64,000 nt of DNA from Sphingomonadales bacterium (GTDB lineage: Bacteria; Pseudomonadota; Alphaproteobacteria; Sphingomonadales; Sphingomonadaceae). This document shows positions 50,364-61,624 of the stretch, piece after piece; within the stretch, counting starts at the first letter, position 1; the number at the start of each line of letters is the position of its first letter. The DNA is taken from positions 1-64,000 of the forward strand of contig JAFKLT010000035.1 of assembly GCA_017309275.1 (NCBI GenBank). The letters run 5' to 3'. Both the position numbers and the translations under genes were made by a program. A model generated the notes under the pieces. It worked only from the letters and a program-made list of their open reading frames with translations. It did not search any database and was not told the origin of the DNA.

Positions 50364-50840
50364 GTGTCCGTGGCGATACCGATCGGCGAATTGGCCCAGA
50401 AACTGGGGATGGACAGCGTTCTGCGCTTTCGCGAGGGCGCCGATTGCGCCTGCACGGCCGATGGCGACGTGCTGAAGCTGTTCCAACCGCAATCCATTCG
50501 GATGCTCGGCGGCCGGCCGGGTGATCGAAGGCTCTGCGGGAACATCGGCTTCGTCTTGCGGTCCGATCTGCCGGCGAAGGGGCGTCCGTCCTGGCGTATT
50601 CGGCTTGCTTCGCTTTCGATGTGCCCCATCGCGAATTTCCCGTGGCTCTCCGCTCATTCGGCGCTGTCGGACAATGACGTGTCGCCGGCCTTTGTCGAGG
50701 GCTTGCAGGAACTCCTTCAAAAACTTCCCCGCACGACGGATGAAATCGAACGGAACCTGGGGCGCGACTTTCTGAACTCCTCGGGTGTCGAGAGGGTGCA
50801 AGGCCTGGTCGGGCTTCTGAGCGAGGGCCGGTCAGCCTAG
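50364..50840 (+). CDS. Hypothetical protein, 158 aa
   Basis: GTG 50364 is the only plausible start (MSVAIPIGELAQKLGMDSVL). The product has Cys residues in ADCACTADGDVLK and RRLCGNIGF, and a helical C-terminus (GLQELLQKLPRTTDEIERNL). There is no signal or membrane segment. Composition is less GC-rich than the neighbours. It starts 165 bp from the divergent SPFH gene and ends at a bidirectional terminator. No family recognised; could be recently acquired. Confidence 0.5.
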   Translation: MSVAIPIGELAQKLGMDSVLRFREGADCACTADGDVLKLFQPQSIRMLGGRPGDRRLCGNIGFVLRSDLPAKGRPSWRIRLASLSMCPIANFPWLSAHSALSDNDVSPAFVEGLQELLQKLPRTTDEIERNLGRDFLNSSGVERVQGLVGLLSEGRSA

Positions 50841-50865
50841 GTCGGCCAGCCAATGCGGACAAAAC

Positions 50866-50890
50866 AAAGGGGGCGCGGTGGCCCCCTTTG
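50866..50890. terminator. Bidirectional terminator
   Basis: AAAGGGGGC-GCGGTG-GCCCCCTTT forms a 9-bp perfect stem with A and T runs, between the convergent unknown gene and the M3 peptidase gene. Confidence 0.8.
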
Positions 50891-50911
50891 CTCCCCGGTT
50901 GAACTGGAGAA

Positions 50912-53098
50912 TTATTCGGTCGGAAACCCGCGCTTGCGCAGCAGCGCCTTCACGTCGGGATCGCGGCCGCGGAACGTGCGATAGGCCTCGGCGCGGTCGG
51001 TCTCGTTGCCGGTCATCAACAGGATGGTGCGGAACTTGTCGGCGACGCTGCGATCCCACGGGCCGCCGGCTTCGGTAAAGGCCGCCCAGGTGTCGGCGTC
51101 CATCGTTTCCGACCACAGATAGCTGTAATAGCCCGCCGAATAGGCGTCGCCGCTGAACAGGTGGCCGAACTGCGGCAGGCGGTGGCGCATGACGATTTCC
51201 TTCGGCATGCCCATTTCGGCCAGCGTCTCGCGTTCGAACTTGTCGACGTCGGTCACCGGCTTCTTGCGGTCGTGCAGCTTCATGTCGACGATCGCGCTCG
51301 ATAGATATTCGACCGTCTGGAAGCCCTGGTTGAACTTGTCCGACGCCAGGATCTTGTCGACCAGCGCCTGCGGGATCGCCTCGCCGGTCTTGTAGTGCGT
51401 CGCGAATTTCGACAGCACCTCGGGCGTCATCAGCCAATTCTCGTTCACCTGGCTCGGGAATTCGACGAAGTCGCGCGGCACGCCGGCCAGCGCCGGGTAA
51501 TAGACGTGCTGCAACAGATAATGGATGCCGTGACCGAATTCGTGGAACAGCGTCTGCGCGTCGTCCAGGCTGACCAGCGTCGGCTCGCCCTTTGCGCCCT
51601 CGGTGAAATTATTGTTGTTCGACGCCAGGACGTTGCGTTCGCCGCCCAGGCCCTGTTCGCTGCGATAGGTCGTCATCCACGCGCCCGAACGCTTTCCGTC
51701 GCGCGCGAAATTGTCGAGGTAAAGGACGCCGACATTCGCGTTCGTCTTCAGATTATAGACTTCGAAGGTCTTCACCTTGGGATCGAAGACGGGGATCGTG
51801 CCCGTAATCTCGCGGAAGCCCAGGTCATAGAGCTGCCCCGCCGACCAGAACATCGCGTCGCGCAGCTTGTCGAGCTGCAGATACGGCTTAACCTCGCTTT
51901 CATCGAGGTCGTACTTCGCCTTGCGAACCTTTTCGGCGTAATAGCGATAGTCCCAGGGCTCGATCGTGATCTTTGGCCCCTTGCCGGCCTTGGCTTCCTG
52001 ATCGGCGATCGCCTGCATGTCGGCGACCTCTTCCTTCGCGCGCGCGACCGCGGCAGGCCAGACCTTCATCATCAGCGCCATCGCATTCGCCGGCGTCTTC
52101 GCCATCGTGTCGGCCATGCGATAGTCGGCATGCGTCGGGAAGCCGAGCAGCACCGCACGCTCCTGGCGCAGCTTCAGGATTTCGGCGATCGTCGCGTTGG
52201 TGTCGTTCGCATCGCCATTGTCGCCGCGGTTCACGAAGGCGCGCCAGACCTTTTCGCGCAGCGCGCGGTTGGTCGCGTTCTGCAGCACCGGCTGCGCCGA
52301 CGAACGGGTGTTCTTGATCGCCCACTGGCCGGGCTTACCCTGCGCCTCGGCCGCGTCGGCGAGCGAGGAGATGAAGCCGGCGGGAAGCCCGTCGAGTTCC
52401 GCCTGGTTGAGCACGAAGGTATAAAGCTTCTCGTCGCCGAGCAGCTTGGACGAAAAGGTCGAGAAAAGACCTTCGAGCTTCGAGTTCAGCTCGACCAGCT
52501 TGACCTTGTTCGCGGGCGACAGGTTCGCGCCGTCGCGTACCATTTCCTCATAGCTGCGTTCGACGATGCGAATCTGCTGCGCGTTGAGGCCGCTCGAATT
52601 GCGCTTGTCGTACACCGCCTTGTAGCGGGCGAAGAGCTTGGGCTCGAGGAACAGCTCGGTATAGAATTTCGTGAGCTTCGGGCTCCATTCGGCGTCGATG
52701 TCCTCGACCCGGTCGTTCGACTTGTTCGACGTCTGCACGCCCCACAGCGCGAAGACGCGGTCCATCGTCTCGCCCGCCTGCATCATCGGCACATGCGTGT
52801 TCTCGAACGTCGGCTCGGCGGGATTGTCCATCACCGCCTGCACTTCGGCCTTCACCTCGGCCATGCCCTTGGTGAAGGCGTCCGGGAAGCGTTCGGGATC
52901 CAGCTTGTCCCACGGCGGCACCCCTTCATAAGGGCCCGTCCAGGGCGCGAGCATCGGATTGTCGCCGGCCGGCGCGGGCGCGGCGGCGGGCTGGGCGGTG
53001 GTTTCGGCGGCGATGGTCATCGAGCTATAACCCATCAGCATGGCGGTCGATGCAAGCAGCATCGACAAACGGACAAACGGCGGCGCCTTGCGCGACAT
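50912..53098 (-). CDS. M3-family zinc metallopeptidase (Dcp/OpdA-like), secreted, 728 aa
   Basis: Oligopeptidase cutting dipeptides or short peptides. Signal peptide 1-30 (ending TIAAE); the zinc motif HEFGH at 519-523 (TLFHEFGHGIHYLL) is followed by the third ligand region FVEFPSQVNENW. C-terminal YSAGYYSYLWSETMDADTWA is typical of Dcp. Length is normal. An imperfect 18-bp palindrome 23 bp upstream resembles the hpd operator. Confidence 0.93.
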   Translation of the reverse strand: MSRKAPPFVRLSMLLASTAMLMGYSSMTIAAETTAQPAAAPAPAGDNPMLAPWTGPYEGVPPWDKLDPERFPDAFTKGMAEVKAEVQAVMDNPAEPTFENTHVPMMQAGETMDRVFALWGVQTSNKSNDRVEDIDAEWSPKLTKFYTELFLEPKLFARYKAVYDKRNSSGLNAQQIRIVERSYEEMVRDGANLSPANKVKLVELNSKLEGLFSTFSSKLLGDEKLYTFVLNQAELDGLPAGFISSLADAAEAQGKPGQWAIKNTRSSAQPVLQNATNRALREKVWRAFVNRGDNGDANDTNATIAEILKLRQERAVLLGFPTHADYRMADTMAKTPANAMALMMKVWPAAVARAKEEVADMQAIADQEAKAGKGPKITIEPWDYRYYAEKVRKAKYDLDESEVKPYLQLDKLRDAMFWSAGQLYDLGFREITGTIPVFDPKVKTFEVYNLKTNANVGVLYLDNFARDGKRSGAWMTTYRSEQGLGGERNVLASNNNNFTEGAKGEPTLVSLDDAQTLFHEFGHGIHYLLQHVYYPALAGVPRDFVEFPSQVNENWLMTPEVLSKFATHYKTGEAIPQALVDKILASDKFNQGFQTVEYLSSAIVDMKLHDRKKPVTDVDKFERETLAEMGMPKEIVMRHRLPQFGHLFSGDAYSAGYYSYLWSETMDADTWAAFTEAGGPWDRSVADKFRTILLMTGNETDRAEAYRTFRGRDPDVKALLRKRGFPTE

Positions 53099-53120
53099 TT
53101 TCGAATCTCCCCGGAAGATC

Positions 53121-53138
53121 TGGTTTCGATTGAAACCA
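53121..53138. promoter_or_regulatory. Palindrome upstream of the M3 peptidase gene, hpd-like core
   Basis: TGGTTTCGATTGAAACCA is symmetric except at the centre and shares GTTTCRATTGAAAC with the palindrome before hpd (36395-36414). A common regulator is inferred. Confidence 0.55.
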
Positions 53139-53189
53139 TGTTCTCCCGAGCCTTAACCCGAGATGGCGAAACGGTGCAAGAGCGACACT

Positions 53190-54059
53190 CTAGCCGGCAA
53201 AGCCCGGCGGCGCGACCCCCGGTACGTCGACCCGAAAGGTAAAGACGCCGCCTGCATGCGGCTGGCGCTCGCGTTCCGCATCGGTCAGATTCTTGCCCGC
53301 GCTGGTGACGAAGGCGGTGCGCAAATCGGCGCCGCCGAGGGCGATCATCGTCGGGCGCTGGACCGGCATCTCGACCGTCTGCAATATCTCGCCCTGAGGG
53401 GAGAGGCGAACGACGCGCCATCCGTCCCACAGCGCCGACCAATAACAGCCCTCGGCATCGACCGTGCCGCCGTCGGGACGTCCCGTACCCGTTTCGAACT
53501 GGTGGACGGTGCGCCGCGGACCGAGCGCGCCCGTATCGGGGTCGAGGTCATAGGCGTCGAGGCGGTGGGTCGGCGTGTCGGCGTGATAGAAGATACGGCC
53601 GTCGGGGCTGAACGCCGCGCCATTGCTCGTCGTCAGTCCGTCGATCATCGGGTGTAGCGATCCGTCGGGGTCGAGCCGGTACAGCGTCGCTTTCGGATTG
53701 GCCTTGTCGGTGGTCAGGCTGCCGACCCACAGCCGCCCGGCCGGATCGACGCAGCCGTCGTTGAAGCGCTGCTCGGGCTTGTCGGCCAGCACCTGCGCGC
53801 CAAAGGGACGCGGCGCGGCGCCCCATTCGTCGATCAGCGCGCAGCCCTGTTGCAATCCCGCGATCAGGCCGCCGCGCGCGCGCGGCGCGATGCATCCGAC
53901 AGGGCCGTCGAGTTGCATGACCTCCTCCTCGCGCGTCGCGGGGTTGGTGCGGTGGATGCGAAAATTGTCGATATCGACCCAATAGAGTCGCGCTTCGGCG
54001 GCATGCCACCGGGGCGACTCGCCGAGTAGCGCGCCGGCGTCGAGGAGAAGTTCAACCAT
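53190..54059 (-). CDS. SMP-30/gluconolactonase family protein, 289 aa
   Basis: Six-bladed propeller lactonase. It starts LLLDAGALLGESPRWHAAEA RLYWVDI with the family Glu metal ligand. FNDGCVDPAGRLWVGSLTTD follows, then NGAAFSPDGRIFYHADTPTH and GRPDGGTVDAEGCYWSALWD. ATG 54059 begins the domain; the longer frame is not supported. Hydrolyses sugar lactones in aldonate pathways (family knowledge); the exact sugar is open. It diverges from the beta-oxidation operon. Confidence 0.9.
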   Translation of the reverse strand: MVELLLDAGALLGESPRWHAAEARLYWVDIDNFRIHRTNPATREEEVMQLDGPVGCIAPRARGGLIAGLQQGCALIDEWGAAPRPFGAQVLADKPEQRFNDGCVDPAGRLWVGSLTTDKANPKATLYRLDPDGSLHPMIDGLTTSNGAAFSPDGRIFYHADTPTHRLDAYDLDPDTGALGPRRTVHQFETGTGRPDGGTVDAEGCYWSALWDGWRVVRLSPQGEILQTVEMPVQRPTMIALGGADLRTAFVTSAGKNLTDAERERQPHAGGVFTFRVDVPGVAPPGFAG

Positions 54060-54135
54060 GGCCGATCGCTTAGCGCGCCCATCTTGCGGAATACCAGTGC
54101 AGATTTTGGCCTTTTGTGCCGTAGCGGCATTTCTA

Positions 54136-54159
54136 CTTGACGTGGACGTAAACGTAAGG
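54136..54159 (+). promoter_or_regulatory. ACGT-repeat operator upstream of the acyl-CoA dehydrogenase gene
   Basis: The stretch begins CTTGACGTGGACGTAAACGT. Three ACGT words with two-base spacers lie about 100 bp before the gene. This form resembles operators of MerR-type LiuR regulators of branched-chain and fatty acid breakdown. TTGACG could also serve as a -35 element. Confidence 0.45.
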
Positions 54160-54255
54160 TCAGGTGCGCGATGAAACTCGCACCGAAAGGGGCGGGGCTT
54201 GCCTGCGTACCGGTTCGCCAACATGGCCGGACGCCCCCTGGGAAAAGGAATGACC

Positions 54256-55410
54256 ATGTCGCTCGATAATCTTTCGCGTACGGCCTACAGCGAAGATCAT
54301 GAGGCGTTCCGTGCGACGGTGCGCCAGTTCCTGGAAAAGGAAATCGCGCCGAATCAGGCGCAATGGGCCGAGGACGGCATCGTTCCGAAGAGCATCTGGC
54401 CGAAGGCCGGCGAACTGGGCCTGCTATGCCCGACCGTGCCCGAAGAATATGGCGGGCTGGGCCTCGATTTCGGCTATAACGCGATCGTCGACGAAGAAAG
54501 CGCCTATTATGGCCGCGTGACCACCGGCTTTTCGCTCCAGTCGGATATCGTGACCAACTATATCACCCGCTATGGCAGCGAAGAGCAGAAGAAGCACTGG
54601 CTGCCCAAGATGGTCGCGGGCGAGGTGATCACCGCGATCGCGATGACCGAACCCGGTACCGGCAGCGACCTTCAGGGTATGCGCACGACCGCGAAGAAGG
54701 ATGGCAATCACTATGTCATCAACGGGTCGAAAACCTATATCACCAACGGCCAGAACGCCGACCTGGTCCTCGTCTGCGTCAAGACCGATACCGAGGTGGA
54801 GCCGGCGTGGAAGGGCGTGTCGATCGTCCTCGTCGAGGCCGATCGCGAGGGATTCCAGCGCGGCCGCAATCTTGACAAGATCGGCCAGGACGAAGCCGAC
54901 ACGTCGGAGCTCTTCTTCAACGACGTGCGCGTTCCGATCACCAACTGCCTCGGCGAAGAGGGGCAGGGCTTCATCTATCTGATGAGCGAACTGCCGCAGG
55001 AGCGCCTGTCGATCGCCGTATCCGCGCAGGCGTCGGCGCAGCGGGCTTTTGACGACACCGTCGAATATACGCGCGACCGCAAGGCGTTCGGCAAGCCGAT
55101 CCTCGATTTCCAGAACAGCCGCTTCGTGCTCGCCGACCTGAAGGCAAAGCTGCAGGTCGGCTGGGCGCACCTCGACTGGGCGCTGGCGCGGCACCTGAAG
55201 AAGGAGCTGACGCCTGAGGAGGGCGCGGCGGCCAAGCTGTGGCACACCGACCTTCAGTGGGAAGTGATGGACAAGTGCCTCCAGCTCTTCGGCGGCGCGG
55301 GCTATATGAACGAATATCCGATCGCCCGTGCCTGGCGCGCGGCGCGCGTGACTCGCATTTTCGGCGGCACGAACGAAATCATGAAGGAACTGATCGGGCG
55401 CAAGCTCTGA
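54256..55410 (+). CDS. Acyl-CoA dehydrogenase, 384 aa
   Basis: First oxidation step of beta-oxidation, FAD-dependent. Three domains of normal length: IAMTEPGTGSDLQGMRTTAK for FAD and substrate binding and RDRKAFGKPILDFQNSRFVL in the C-terminal domain. The usual catalytic Glu of the YEGT motif is Gly here (IFGGTNEIMKE). E249 in LPQERLSIAV is the likely base, as in isovaleryl- and long-chain enzymes. ATG 54256 has AAAAGGA six bases upstream; ATG 54250 is an alternative. Confidence 0.92.
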   Translation: MSLDNLSRTAYSEDHEAFRATVRQFLEKEIAPNQAQWAEDGIVPKSIWPKAGELGLLCPTVPEEYGGLGLDFGYNAIVDEESAYYGRVTTGFSLQSDIVTNYITRYGSEEQKKHWLPKMVAGEVITAIAMTEPGTGSDLQGMRTTAKKDGNHYVINGSKTYITNGQNADLVLVCVKTDTEVEPAWKGVSIVLVEADREGFQRGRNLDKIGQDEADTSELFFNDVRVPITNCLGEEGQGFIYLMSELPQERLSIAVSAQASAQRAFDDTVEYTRDRKAFGKPILDFQNSRFVLADLKAKLQVGWAHLDWALARHLKKELTPEEGAAAKLWHTDLQWEVMDKCLQLFGGAGYMNEYPIARAWRAARVTRIFGGTNEIMKELIGRKL

Positions 55411-55439
55411 CCCGACAAGCGCAGGAAAGGAATTCTCCC

Positions 55440-56609
55440 ATGGCTACAGCTTATATCGTGGACGCCGTCCGCACCGCCGGCGGCAAGCGCGGCGGCCGCC
55501 TTGCCGGCGTGCACCCCGTCGACCTTGGCGCCGCGGTGTTCGACGCGATCGCCGATCGCAACGACTTCGACACCAAGGCGATCGACGACGTCATCACCGG
55601 CTGCGTGTCGCAGGGCGGGCAGCAGACGATGGACGTCGGCCGCAACGCGGTGCTCGCCTCGAAGCTTCCCGACTCGATCCCCGCGGTCACGATCGACCGC
55701 CAGTGCGGTTCGTCGCAGCAGGCGATCCAGTTCGCGGCACAGGCGGTGATGTCGGGCACGCAGGACATCGTCCTTGCAAGCGGTATCGAAAGCATGACGC
55801 GCGTCCCGATGGGCAGCGTCGCGACGCTCTTCATGAAGGAAGGGCTCGGCCATTATAAGTCGGAGCGGCTCGAGGAAAAATATCCCGGCATCATGTTCAG
55901 CCAGTTCATGGGCGCCGAGATGATCGTCAAGAAGCACGGCCTGACCAAGGACGACCTCGACGCCTATGCGCTCGAAAGCCATCGCCGCGGCAAGGCCGCG
56001 ACCGAGGCGGGCCATTTCAAGCGTGAGATCGTCGGGGTCGAGATCGACACGCCGGAAGGTCGTCAGGTCCATCTCGTCGACGAAGGCATCCGTTTCGACG
56101 CTACGCTCGAAGGTATTGCCGGCGTGAAGATCCTGCAGGAAGGCGGCTCGATCACCGCCGCGACCAGCTCGCAGATCTGCGACGGCGCGTCGGCGGCGCT
56201 CGTCGTCTCGGAACAGGCGCTCAAGGATCATGGCCTGACCCCGCGCGCGCGCATCCACCACATCTCGGTGACCGCGGGCGACCCGATCATCATGCTGGAA
56301 GAGCCGCTGTTCGCGACCGAACGCGCCCTGAAAAAGGCGGGCATGAAGATCGAGGACATCGACGCCTATGAAGTGAACGAGGCGTTCGCGCCCGTGCCGC
56401 TCGCCTGGCTCAAATATCTCGGCGCCGACCATGCGCGCCTGAACCAGCATGGCGGCGCGATCGCGCTTGGCCACCCGCTCGGCGCCTCGGGCACCAAGCT
56501 GATGGCGACGCTGCTGGGCGTCCTCGACGCGACGGGCGGCAAATATGGCCTGCAGACGATGTGCGAAGGCGGCGGCCAGGCCAACGTCACGATCATCGAA
56601 CGACTGTAA
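55440..56609 (+). CDS. Acetyl-CoA C-acyltransferase (thiolase), 389 aa
   Basis: Last step of beta-oxidation. Nucleophile C89 in IDRQCGSSQQAIQFAA; the NEAFAPVPLAW motif, active His in GGAIALGHPLGASGTKLMAT and second Cys in TMCEGGGQANVTIIERL. ATG 55440 follows AGGAAAGG. It lies 29 bp after the dehydrogenase stop. Confidence 0.94.
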   Translation: MATAYIVDAVRTAGGKRGGRLAGVHPVDLGAAVFDAIADRNDFDTKAIDDVITGCVSQGGQQTMDVGRNAVLASKLPDSIPAVTIDRQCGSSQQAIQFAAQAVMSGTQDIVLASGIESMTRVPMGSVATLFMKEGLGHYKSERLEEKYPGIMFSQFMGAEMIVKKHGLTKDDLDAYALESHRRGKAATEAGHFKREIVGVEIDTPEGRQVHLVDEGIRFDATLEGIAGVKILQEGGSITAATSSQICDGASAALVVSEQALKDHGLTPRARIHHISVTAGDPIIMLEEPLFATERALKKAGMKIEDIDAYEVNEAFAPVPLAWLKYLGADHARLNQHGGAIALGHPLGASGTKLMATLLGVLDATGGKYGLQTMCEGGGQANVTIIERL

Positions 56610-56630
56610 GCGAAAAGAAGAACCGGCGCC

Positions 56631-56704
56631 GCTCCCGCGAAGGCGGGAGCCGCCATCGGCCTTGCTCAAGGCTGCCAATGGCTCCCCGCCGTCGCGGGGC
56701 GACG
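56631..56704. repeat. Palindromic repeat D between thiolase and dehydrogenase genes
   Basis: GCTCCCGCGAAGGCGGGAGC forms the first hairpin and GGCTCCCCGCCGTCGCGGGG lies near the other end. A central inverted pair (GCCTTGCTCAAGGC) lies between. It is REP-like and inside the operon, so it may tune downstream expression. Confidence 0.6.
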
Positions 56705-56724
56705 ACTAACAGAGAGGACATTCC

Positions 56725-57507
56725 ATGAAACTCGATTCCACCGTATCCGCCGTCGTTACCGGCGGTGCCTCGGGCCTTGGCGCCGCGACCGCGCGCGCGC
56801 TGGCCGCCAAGGGCGTGAAGGTCGCGATCTTCGATCTGCAGGAAGAAAAGGGCAAGGCGCTCGCGGCCGAACTCGGCGGCGTGTTCTGCGAATGCAACGT
56901 CACCGACGACGCCTCGGTCGACGCCGCCTTTGCCAAGGCACGCGAAGCGATCGGTCAGGAGCGGATCCTGGTCAATTGCGCGGGCACCGGCAACGCGATC
57001 AAGACCGCCAGCCGCAGCAAGGAAGACGGCAGCATCAAGCATTTCCCGCTCGATGCCTTCAACTGGATCCTCCAGATCAACCTGGTCGGGACCTTCCGCT
57101 GCATCGCCAAGTCGGCGGCGGGCATGATGACGCTCGATCCGCAGGAAGACGGCGACCGCGGCGCGATCGTCAACACCGCCAGCGTCGCGGCCGAGGATGG
57201 CCAGATCGGCCAGGCGGCCTATTCGGCGTCGAAGGGCGGCGTCGTCGGCATGACGCTTCCCGTTGCGCGCGACCTTGCGTCGGAGAATATTCGCGTGAAC
57301 ACGATCCTGCCCGGCATCTTCGACACCCCGCTGCTGGCCGGCGCGCCGCAGAATGTCCGTGACGCGCTGGGCGCATCGGTGCTCAATCCGAAGCGGCTCG
57401 GCAATCCCGACGAATATGCCAATCTCGCGATGACGATGATCGAGAACGGCTATTTCAACGGCGAGGACGTCCGCCTCGACGGCGGCATCCGCATGGGTCC
57501 CCGCTGA
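56725..57507 (+). CDS. SDR-family 3-hydroxyacyl-CoA dehydrogenase (HSD10-like), 260 aa
   Basis: NAD-dependent oxidation of 3-hydroxyacyl-CoA. The Rossmann motif TGGASGLGAATA (about 13-24), NAG-equivalent LVNCAGTGNAIK, catalytic Ser/Tyr/Lys in NTASVAAEDGQIGQAAYSAS KGG, and C-terminal GEDVRLDGGIRMGPR. ATG 56725 follows AGAGAGGA. Third gene of the beta-oxidation operon. Confidence 0.92.
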   Translation: MKLDSTVSAVVTGGASGLGAATARALAAKGVKVAIFDLQEEKGKALAAELGGVFCECNVTDDASVDAAFAKAREAIGQERILVNCAGTGNAIKTASRSKEDGSIKHFPLDAFNWILQINLVGTFRCIAKSAAGMMTLDPQEDGDRGAIVNTASVAAEDGQIGQAAYSASKGGVVGMTLPVARDLASENIRVNTILPGIFDTPLLAGAPQNVRDALGASVLNPKRLGNPDEYANLAMTMIENGYFNGEDVRLDGGIRMGPR

Positions 57508-57508
57508 T

Positions 57509-57946
57509 ATGCCCAAACCGGAAAGCTGGCGGCTCGATGCCGCCAGCTACCCCGCGCGCATCGACTTGCAGACGCGGTTTCAGGACATGGACATCAACGG
57601 CCACCTGAACAATGTGGCGTTCGCCGCGCTGTTCGAAAGCGGCCGCGTGTTGCTGAACCGGCAGGTGCGCCCGCTTGAAGAACGTCCCGCGAACGAGCGG
57701 ACGATGGTCGCCGCGGTCGAGATCAACTATCTGGCCGAGGGCAATTTTCCCGATCCGGTCCATATCGCGACGGGTATCGGACGCCTCGGCACGTCGAGCT
57801 GGACGATCGTGCAGGCGATGTTCCAGAACGGCCGCGCGATCGCGACCTGCGATACGGTGGTCGTGTGCCGCACCGATGGACAGTCGAAACCGCTTCGCCC
57901 GGCGATGGTCGCCGAACTCGAAGCCAATCTGGTAAAGCCGGCCTAG
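57509..57946 (+). CDS. Hotdog-fold acyl-CoA thioesterase (4HBT family), 145 aa
   Basis: Hydrolyses acyl-CoA thioesters. The hotdog motif is TRFQDMDINGHLNNVAFAAL FE, with the catalytic Asp, followed by VEINYLAEGNFPDPVHIATG and SWTIVQAMFQNGRAIATCDT. ATG 57509 is 1 bp after the SDR stop, so translation is coupled. The operon ends here. Confidence 0.88.
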   Translation: MPKPESWRLDAASYPARIDLQTRFQDMDINGHLNNVAFAALFESGRVLLNRQVRPLEERPANERTMVAAVEINYLAEGNFPDPVHIATGIGRLGTSSWTIVQAMFQNGRAIATCDTVVVCRTDGQSKPLRPAMVAELEANLVKPA

Positions 57947-58003
57947 CTCATCCGGTCCGTTATTGCTTCGCGCCGTCTTCGCCGCCTTGCAATGACGAAG
58001 TGA

Positions 58004-58666
58004 CTAGAGCTTCTTGTCGGCGTCGGGGACCGAGCGGATCAGGTCGCGGGCAAAGCCGATCAGGCCGATCTGGCGGCGGCGCTTGAGCCTCTCGGCGCGC
58101 AGGATCGCCCGCACTTCGTCGAAGCATCCGTCGACATTGTCGTTGATCAGCACATAATCATAGCCGTCCCAGTGGCTGATCTCGTTCGCCGCGCGTTCCA
58201 TGCGCGCCGCGATCACCTCGTCGCTGTCGGTGTTGCGCGAACGCAGGCGGCGCTCAAGTTCTTCCATCGTCGGCGGCAGGACGAAGACGCGCACGACGTC
58301 GGGGCCAGCCTCCTGGTACAGCTGCTGCGCGCCCTGCCAGTCGATGTCGAACAGCACGTCCTTGCCCGCGGCGAGCAGTTCCTCGACCGGCGCCCGGGGC
58401 GTGCCGTAACGGTGGCCGAAGACATGCGCCCATTCAAGGAACTCGCCATCGGCGGCCATCTGCTTGAAGGTGTCGACGTCGACGAAGTGATAATGGACCC
58501 CGTCGATCTCGCCGGGGCGCGGCGGGCGCGTGGTTGCCGATATCGACAGCGCGATGTCGCTGTCGGCGTCGAGCATCATCCTCGAAATGGTGGTCTTGCC
58601 GGCACCGGAAGGCGAGGAGAGGACGAACAGGACGCCGCGGCGGTTGAGATGGACGCTTTCAGCCAT
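58004..58666 (-). CDS. gmk: Guanylate kinase, 220 aa
   Basis: Phosphorylates GMP. P-loop SSPSGAGKTTI at 18-27, GMP-binding TTRPPRPGEIDGVHYHFVDV, EWAHVFGHRYGTPRAPVEEL, and the RRLRSRNTDSDEVIAARMER lid. Length is normal. A C-terminal extension of about 25 residues (RLKRRRQIGLIGFARDLIRS) is longer than in E. coli. Confidence 0.95.
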   Translation of the reverse strand: MAESVHLNRRGVLFVLSSPSGAGKTTISRMMLDADSDIALSISATTRPPRPGEIDGVHYHFVDVDTFKQMAADGEFLEWAHVFGHRYGTPRAPVEELLAAGKDVLFDIDWQGAQQLYQEAGPDVVRVFVLPPTMEELERRLRSRNTDSDEVIAARMERAANEISHWDGYDYVLINDNVDGCFDEVRAILRAERLKRRRQIGLIGFARDLIRSVPDADKKL

Positions 58667-58718
58667 GCGCGCTATTCGCCTGACGAGGGGCAGCGGTCAA
58701 GCGGGAAGGGCGGCGCGG

Positions 58719-59251
58719 ATGGCAGGGATTTCACGAACGGGCTGGCTTGTCGTCGCGGCGCTGCTGGCGCTGCTGACCGCGGTCCTGTTCCTGATGGGGC
58801 GCCCGCCGATCTGTCCGTGCGGTATCGTCAGCCTGTGGCACGGCACCGTCCAGTCGAACCAGAACAGCCAGCAGGTGTCGGACTGGTACAGCTTTAGCCA
58901 TGTGATCCATGGCTTCATCTTTTTCGGCCTGTCGCGCTGGCTGATACCGACGCGGCCGCTGTGGGTCGCGCTCGCGATCGCGATCGGAATCGAGGGTGCG
59001 TGGGAAATTCTCGAAAATTCCCCGATCATCATCGACCGCTATCGCGAGGTCACGATGGCCTATGGCTATTCGGGCGATTCGATCCTCAATTCGGTGAGCG
59101 ATGCGGGGTTCATGATCCTGGGCTTCCTGATCCTCGGCCTGTCCTTCTCGAGCTGTTCACGCTCTGGACGATCCGCGACAATCTGACGCTCAACGTGCTG
59201 ATGCTGGTCTCGCCGATCGAGGCGGTGAAGGAGTGGCAGTCGGGGACGTAA
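58719..59251 (+). pseudogene. DUF2585 membrane protein, frameshifted
   Basis: ATG 58719 opens a DUF2585-type protein ([83 protein letters not shown]). The frame changes around 59130 and ends at 59186 with unrelated [13 protein letters not shown]. The family C-terminus [20 protein letters not shown] continues in the next frame to the stop at 59251. The 13-15 residues usual between FMILGFL and the RDNLTLN region are also largely missing. A small deletion not divisible by three explains both. A sequencing error would not account for the missing residues. Confidence 0.8.
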
Positions 59252-59265
59252 CGTCGCCTCCCAGC

Positions 59266-61526
<2,261 letters not shown>

Positions 61527-61624
61527 TCAGGCTCCTCGTCGCTGGCGCATCGGCGCGCTCGAACGGGGCTAGGCCTGCGACCTTGCCTGCAAATGTCGGC
61601 AATGTTTCAGAATGTTTCGCTGCG

